Shown here in pieces: positions 60,401-64,000 of a stretch of 64,000 bases of DNA. The position numbers were made by a program, and so were the translations under genes. Source of the DNA: JAIXWP01 sp965247015. Its GTDB lineage: Bacteria > Bacteroidota > Bacteroidia > Flavobacteriales_D > Sanyastnellaceae. How positions within the stretch are numbered: position 1 is the stretch's first letter; each line of letters opens with the position of its first letter. The notes under the pieces are model-generated. The model saw only the letters and a list, made by a program, of their open reading frames with translations. It made no database searches and had not been told where the DNA came from. Location: the NCBI GenBank assembly GCA_965247015.1, contig CBDFGG010000006.1, positions 558,001 to 622,000 of the forward strand, in the 5' to 3' direction.

Positions 60401-62353
60401 CAAACAGTGAATGCATCTCCTGCTGGAGGCACATTTAATACTGTTGAAGTTCTTGTGACAAATACAATAACCGGTTGTTCGTACACAGATACGCAGAACT
60501 TAAGTGCATTATTCGCAGAATTCGATTTACCAGAGGATACGGTCATTTGTGATTCGGAAGGATTTGTAGTTGGATATGAAGTCACCAACTCGCAATTCAA
60601 TGCAGTATTCTGGAATGCACCTGTTGGCGTTCTTAGCAGCACTACTACAGCTTTTCCTACGATCACTGTTCCAAATTTTAATGGTGATTTAATTGTCACA
60701 TACTTAGTACCTGGAAGCAATGGCTGCTCTGTTTCTGATACGATTACTATTACTACTGGAGCCTTAGAATACAATGCTCCTGATATTATTTCTAATTGTT
60801 TTAATGAAACAGCTCAGACATCAATCACAGGTGATTTTAGCACGATCAATTGGACACCGTCTCCCAATTTAGATATTACGATTCCCGATCAACCCATCTT
60901 TAGCAATTCTTCTAATGAAGTATTTTATTTTGATCTCGATAATAATGGTGAGTGTCTAGTTTCCGATTCTATTCAAGTAGTACTTAATATCCCATCTACT
61001 TTTGAAATCCTTGCGCAAGGCCCATTCTGTGAGGGCAATCCGATTGAGCTCGACAATCCACTAGAAAATTTGATTTACAACTGGAGTAATGGATCTAATA
61101 CAGAAGATATAATTGTATTCACAGCTGGCTCCTACTCTGTTGAAGTAACAGACTCTGCTGGATGCAGTATTACAGATGAAATAGTCATTGCAACACTGCC
61201 AGTAACTCCATTTGAAATTATAGGTGAACTTACAGCCTGCGACGGAGAAACTATTACACTTTCAGCGGATATTATTAGTGACAATTATTTGTGGAGCAAC
61301 AACACTACACAACAATCAGCATCATTTACTTTGAGCGGAACTCCAATAGTCTGGGCTCAAGTCACAGATTTAAACAACTGTAATTATAGAGATTCCGTAG
61401 AATTAGTTTTTGCTCCACCTATTCCTCTTGAAATTATTAATGATGGCGCTATTTGCGGCAATACTCCTTTGGTGATATCGGCAGTGGTCGGCGATGTGGA
61501 TATAGCATGGTCAACGGGTGATATAGGAACACAAATTACCGTGAATACCCCAGGAAACTATTCCATCGAAATAACCGATGCTGACGGATGCACTCGCACC
61601 GAGTCATTCAATGTTGCGCAAGTCATTTTTCCTGAGCTATCACTAGATACTTTTTACTGTTCTGGAAATACAGTAATTCTTGATCCTAATGTATCCAATA
61701 ATTTTTCGATTGCTTGGTCGACAGGATCTAATCAACCGGTTATTGAATTAGCAACACCTGGAAACTACTCGCTTTCATTGACCGAATTAAATTGCAATGA
61801 ACAATATTTCTTTGAACTTCAAGAAGCACCATTACCTACACTTCAAATTGTGACAGAAGGAGAGTTCTGTAGTTTAGAATATGCTGCAAGCGGATATGAA
61901 TTGGCTGCAATTTCAGATGGTAACGTGCAATGGTTAAACTCAAATCAATCGGGGCCTTCACTGCTTGTTAGAGAGCCCGGCGAATACACGGTGCAATGCA
62001 TTAGCAACCAAGGATGTTTGAATGAACAGAGTATTGATATTGTTGAAAATTGTCCGGAGCCAACGCTTTATGCTCCAAATTCTTTTACTCCAAATTTCGA
62101 CGGCATCAATGACTTTTGGAAAGTAGAGTTTGAAGGCGAAATAAATTCCTTCTCAGTAGTAATTTTTGATCGCAATGGACAAGAAGTATTTAGCACAGAA
62201 GATGAAAATAGTGTATGGTATGGAAATGTGCGAGGCGGAACGCACTACGCAATGGATGGTGTATACCAATATCTGGTAACATATACTATTCTTCAAAATC
62301 AGCAGCTCATCGCCACGAAAGAAATCCGCGGCCATATTGTTTTGATGCGATGA
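57494..62353 (+). CDS. Giant type IX-secreted protein with IgGFc-binding-like N-terminus
   Basis: 1619 residues. Signal peptide (about 13-34, ending ITFFGQ), then an IgGFc-binding-type N-terminal domain (about 36-410: TGTDFWLGYMNNYLG, GVHVTSDSPISVYALNQRD, PSSVWGTEYFLGT). A beta-sandwich carbohydrate-binding-like insert (about 630-770, SNGGSVQFQIQISDGSQ), followed by PKD/Ig-like modules with TYQWNNPTLLS and WSTGDIG cores to about 1520, and a CHU_C/type B sorting domain (1526-1619; SFTPNFDGINDFWKVEF, FDRNGQEVFST). It is exported by the type IX system and likely acts at the surface; a host- or particle-binding role is inference. Bordered by repeats on both sides. Confidence 0.88.
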   Translation: MKPNEPQKSVIQKLRAALIFCLFLFANITFFGQSVLTTTGTDFWLGYMNNYLGGNGNTLAVFISSNQPSSGVVEIPLLGWSQTFSTSPGISTTIELPATANNNVSALVANRGVHVTSDSPISVYALNQRDNSTDATRILPKSFLDINYFVHGYGGHENAIDTLRSELLIVATEDGTELQINPACDMLGGPQQGVPFIIQMNQGETYLLKAESLQDISGTTILGTAASGDCRPFAVFGGSECSFVPQLCSPCDHLFDQMVPSSVWGTEYFLGTFDTWVSEYTYRVTAIENGTQVFVDGVAAFNLDAGEFQEVNGIEDPIYISSNAPIGVIQYMQGGGCTVSGDPAMMTVNSIQQTLNQVTFSTIESQVVSEHHVQIIIPTNASGSVFFNGVLIPQGSFTTFAGNTAFSFADIEIPEGSHQLECQQGFIANVYGIGTAESYLYSTGANSAVVEEVPTTFCSLSQVVLQTTENYTDIWWSTLEDPETEIFSGQPFVINPPIANQIYILHGNNFLSGCPEEELYSVESPNPLSVNIIENVVDLCLFEEFTFQSTVTPAGSSYTYQWLETEAFIVNDEPNGTIAPWESGTYYLEVSSLSGCAIGIDSVEVNVLNNSITSINALAQPLAICEGAVVNLEAQTGENAGIDFFNTPALNNNLWDAMSGGTIGELCTSIAGSSLFFNGNGIRVLESIDFNMSNGGSVQFQIQISDGSQTCDGAEPGEDVFLQYSTNGGTNWINLISLFENAYPTFTSVEVILPPAAETPSTRFRWIQPQSSGINQDIWWLDNIVFSTFNTNTSGFTWSSTANVVNPSAAATTSQPSEDTYFYLEASINGCSYQDSVLVEVQPSFDLIISNDTSVCGPFPVPLSVVPSVPGFYTYQWNNPTLLSASEGANVTAVAVQDTEFTVTVTSPQGCSNTASTSIDLISLSPPVITPQTTTICSVPHTLQVVVDGDPNNYTFQWTSNPILDNLTSQTVNASPAGGTFNTVEVLVTNTITGCSYTDTQNLSALFAEFDLPEDTVICDSEGFVVGYEVTNSQFNAVFWNAPVGVLSSTTTAFPTITVPNFNGDLIVTYLVPGSNGCSVSDTITITTGALEYNAPDIISNCFNETAQTSITGDFSTINWTPSPNLDITIPDQPIFSNSSNEVFYFDLDNNGECLVSDSIQVVLNIPSTFEILAQGPFCEGNPIELDNPLENLIYNWSNGSNTEDIIVFTAGSYSVEVTDSAGCSITDEIVIATLPVTPFEIIGELTACDGETITLSADIISDNYLWSNNTTQQSASFTLSGTPIVWAQVTDLNNCNYRDSVELVFAPPIPLEIINDGAICGNTPLVISAVVGDVDIAWSTGDIGTQITVNTPGNYSIEITDADGCTRTESFNVAQVIFPELSLDTFYCSGNTVILDPNVSNNFSIAWSTGSNQPVIELATPGNYSLSLTELNCNEQYFFELQEAPLPTLQIVTEGEFCSLEYAASGYELAAISDGNVQWLNSNQSGPSLLVREPGEYTVQCISNQGCLNEQSIDIVENCPEPTLYAPNSFTPNFDGINDFWKVEFEGEINSFSVVIFDRNGQEVFSTEDENSVWYGNVRGGTHYAMDGVYQYLVTYTILQNQQLIATKEIRGHIVLMR

Positions 62354-62376
62354 ACTACCTTGTTTAATGATGAATT

Positions 62377-62436
62377 GAATTTCAAAAACAGTAGTTAAGC
62401 AGTGAAACGGTGAAGCAATGAAACAGTGAAAAATCT
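62377..62436 (+). repeat. 8-nt-period unit, half copy
   Basis: GAATTTCAAAAACAGTAGTT then AAGCAGTGAAACGGTGAAGC and AATGAAACAGTGAAA. Left arm reduced. Right arm as in the tandem array at 63700. Confidence 0.75.
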
Positions 62437-62447
62437 GCTTCTTTCGA

Positions 62448-63065
62448 TTATAAGGGCTTTGAGCTTAGTGATAAAATGCACGGATCTCCAATGGTACGTT
62501 GAATGAGGCTATCATTCACTACTGATTTATCATAGATTGCTTGAATACCCTTTTGTCTCGATATAAAATACCCAAAGTTCAACGATGCATAATTTGACAC
62601 TTTGAAGTGATAAAGTGTATCATTTTGAAATGGATAAATTCCTTCCAATTTTAATTGTCCATAATTTTTTCCGTTATTTCTTATAATGTATGTAGCAGAA
62701 TCCCCAAGATTCATGGTGAAATCTGCCATCAAAAGAACAAACGCATCCTGCTCACCACCCTGATCCATTGTCGCTCCAGTTATGGCAACCTTATATTTTC
62801 CAAAACGAATTATTCCGTCACAAAAGTGATTAGCTTGATCATCTACATCAGCAGCTGAATCGTCAAGAATATTGAAAAAATTTCTGTATTCGAATTTAAA
62901 TGCGCTCGTGTCTCGCTGACTATAATTTGTCAATCTAAAGACTTTGCTCCCGTCTATTCTATACAAATTAGACCATCCGTCAAATTTTTGTGATTCTTGA
63001 TGGTTAAATTCACATGAGAATAGTAAAACCACGATGATATATATGCAGTTAAAAAATTTGTTCAT
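62448..63065 (-). CDS. Hypothetical lipoprotein, paralogue of its upstream neighbour
   Basis: 205 residues from the ATG at 63065, where the signal peptide with lipobox LFSC begins (MNKFFNCIYIIVVLLFSCEF). The frame is open to 63110. Mature part shares the pattern LYRIDGSKVFRL...FKFEYRNFFN and YFISRQKGIQAIYD with the next gene (LFRYDGVAVFEY...CNFKYNTFD; YAISPKYGIMGIH), so the two are diverged tandem duplicates. Function unknown. Overlaps that gene by 17 bp. Confidence 0.7.
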   Translation of the reverse strand: MNKFFNCIYIIVVLLFSCEFNHQESQKFDGWSNLYRIDGSKVFRLTNYSQRDTSAFKFEYRNFFNILDDSAADVDDQANHFCDGIIRFGKYKVAITGATMDQGGEQDAFVLLMADFTMNLGDSATYIIRNNGKNYGQLKLEGIYPFQNDTLYHFKVSNYASLNFGYFISRQKGIQAIYDKSVVNDSLIQRTIGDPCILSLSSKPL

Positions 63066-63660
63066 GCAGTATTTGAATTTCATCACAATGTGACTCGAAC
63101 CATAGGCCAAATGCGCTTCCTGAGCGATAATGATCTCCTTCTTTGATTATTCTGTGTATTCCCATAATACCATATTTCGGAGAAATTGCGTAGATAAAGG
63201 AGTCCAACTCCTGGTCCAAAACAAAGTAGTAATGAACATAAACAGGAAAAGACAAAAAGCCTCTAACATTGCCTTCATTCAGGTAAAAAATCTCTCGCTT
63301 CTCATCTTCAAACAATTTAAATCCACGCGCAGATTCTTTGAACCTCGCAATTAAAACTTCCACACTATTTGTGGAATTAGATGATATCAGAGAGATTGTG
63401 CTGTCTGAGTTAAAAGAAAGCGTGCCTGAAGAAAAAAAGAAGTGAGATGAGTCTGCGATTTCAGCACAGGCGTCAAAAGTATTATACTTAAAATTACATT
63501 CAATACCTTGATCAGAAGGTGTGAGTTCTCCATATTCAAACACCGCCACTCCATCATAACGAAATAGCGTATATGGCGACACCGCCTGAACAGCTGAATC
63601 CTCGCTCCTACTGCATCCTAAAAAAGCTATTGTAAATAAAGCTAGAATTCGATGGTTCAT
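63049..63660 (-). CDS. Hypothetical lipoprotein, upstream paralogue
   Basis: 203 residues; lipobox FLGC (Cys16) after MNHRILALFTIAFLGC. Body beta-rich with PKYGIMGIHRI near the C-terminus. Paralogue of the 205-aa lipoprotein downstream and overlapping it by 17 bp, so both are one unit. No known domain recognised. Upstream lie the tandem 110-bp repeats. Confidence 0.7.
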   Translation of the reverse strand: MNHRILALFTIAFLGCSRSEDSAVQAVSPYTLFRYDGVAVFEYGELTPSDQGIECNFKYNTFDACAEIADSSHFFFSSGTLSFNSDSTISLISSNSTNSVEVLIARFKESARGFKLFEDEKREIFYLNEGNVRGFLSFPVYVHYYFVLDQELDSFIYAISPKYGIMGIHRIIKEGDHYRSGSAFGLWFESHCDEIQILHEQIF

Positions 63661-63699
63661 TTACTTTCAGATTACCCAACGAATATAATGAATTTTAAA

Positions 63700-64000
63700 A
63701 GCCTCCATGCTTCACTGAATTTCAAAAACAGTAGTAGAGCAGTGAAACCGTGAAGCAATGAAACAGTGAAACAATTAAGTAAAACTGCTTCATTGATTGA
63801 CTGCTTCATTGCTTCAATGTTTAACTGAATTTCAAAAACACAAGTTAAGCCTTGAAACCGTGAAGCAGTGAAACAGTGAAACAGCTTAAAAAAAACTGCT
63901 TCAATTCTTAACTGCTTCATTGCTTCAATGATTCTCTGAATTTCAAAAACACGAGTTAATCAGTGAAACGGTGAAGTAATGAAACAGTGAAACAGCTAAA
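63700..64000 (+). repeat. Three tandem ~110-bp units of the 8-nt-period repeat (window edge)
   Basis: GAATTTCAAAAACA recurs at 63717, 63827 and 63938 (spacing 110 and 111 bp). Each is preceded by CTGCTTCA-type 8-mers and followed by a right arm of GTGAAACG/GTGAAGCA/ATGAAACA 8-mers ending AACAGCT or similar. Each unit can form a hairpin. The last runs off the window end. Open frames through it are not genes. Confidence 0.85.

Noticed and set aside
57494..62353. Split of the giant protein into several genes
   Set aside because: A single open frame with signal peptide and one sorting domain; no internal stop or second signal peptide.
63672..63920. Open frame on the minus strand through the tandem 110-bp units
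   Set aside because: Entirely made of repeat units; residue pattern (FTVSLLHGFT) simply reflects the 8-nt period.

Overview
This looks like a chromosomal segment of a Bacteroidota bacterium, probably of the Flavobacteriales (a Crocinitomicaceae- or Fluviicola-like lineage is my inference). The evidence is two giant secreted proteins ending in type B (CHU_C-like) type IX secretion sorting domains, a PorE-like TPR/propeller/OmpA protein, a dockerin-like C-terminus on a secreted sugar dehydrogenase, LytTR regulators, a PadR-PspC pair, and promoters of the Bacteroidota type (TTG near -33, TAnnTTTG near -7). No tRNA, rRNA or CRISPR array was seen.

Layout. 1-44.6 kb is dense and mostly conserved. 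It runs: 5' end of typA; a 1936-residue Ig/PKD adhesin with an internal 684-bp triplication; a PorE-like protein with an SGNH hydrolase; a DEAD-box helicase; a TamB-like protein; arginase; PspC/PadR; ribD and an EamA transporter; M1 and M48 peptidases; clpS; a glycosyltransferase; a secreted sugar dehydrogenase; a PagL-like deacylase; dnaA. It ends with a four-gene alpha-glucan operon (GH31, glgE, maltokinase, glgB) that lacks treS.

44.6-51.5 kb is an accessory region of small orphan lipoprotein and membrane-protein genes. Between them lie composite intergenic repeats: long imperfect hairpins built on a 10-nt period (TTTGCGnnnC / GCAAAG), flanked by tracts with an 8-nt period, plus REP-like GCCCC-GGGGC hairpins. 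A GxxExxY-family gene sits between two copies. 51.5-54.2 kb holds a TPR histidine kinase / LytTR response regulator pair.

54.2-57.1 kb is the most unusual stretch. A decayed IntI/XerD-like tyrosine recombinase is followed, on the same strand, by a short attI-like site, then a two-gene cassette (a DGQHR/ParB-like protein and a protein with an RNxxxH HEPN-type motif), then a roughly 130-bp attC-like imperfect hairpin that begins at the stop codon of the second gene. I read it as the remnant of a reverse-orientation integron carrying a candidate defence or toxin cassette.

57.5-64 kb has a second giant type IX-secreted protein with an IgGFc-binding-like N-terminus, two tandem paralogous lipoproteins, and three tandem ~110-bp units of the 8-nt-period repeat running to the window edge.

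Several annotated starts are placed downstream of the longest possible ORF, because a TAnnTTTG box lies upstream of the chosen ATG or because the signal peptide or known family N-terminus begins there.
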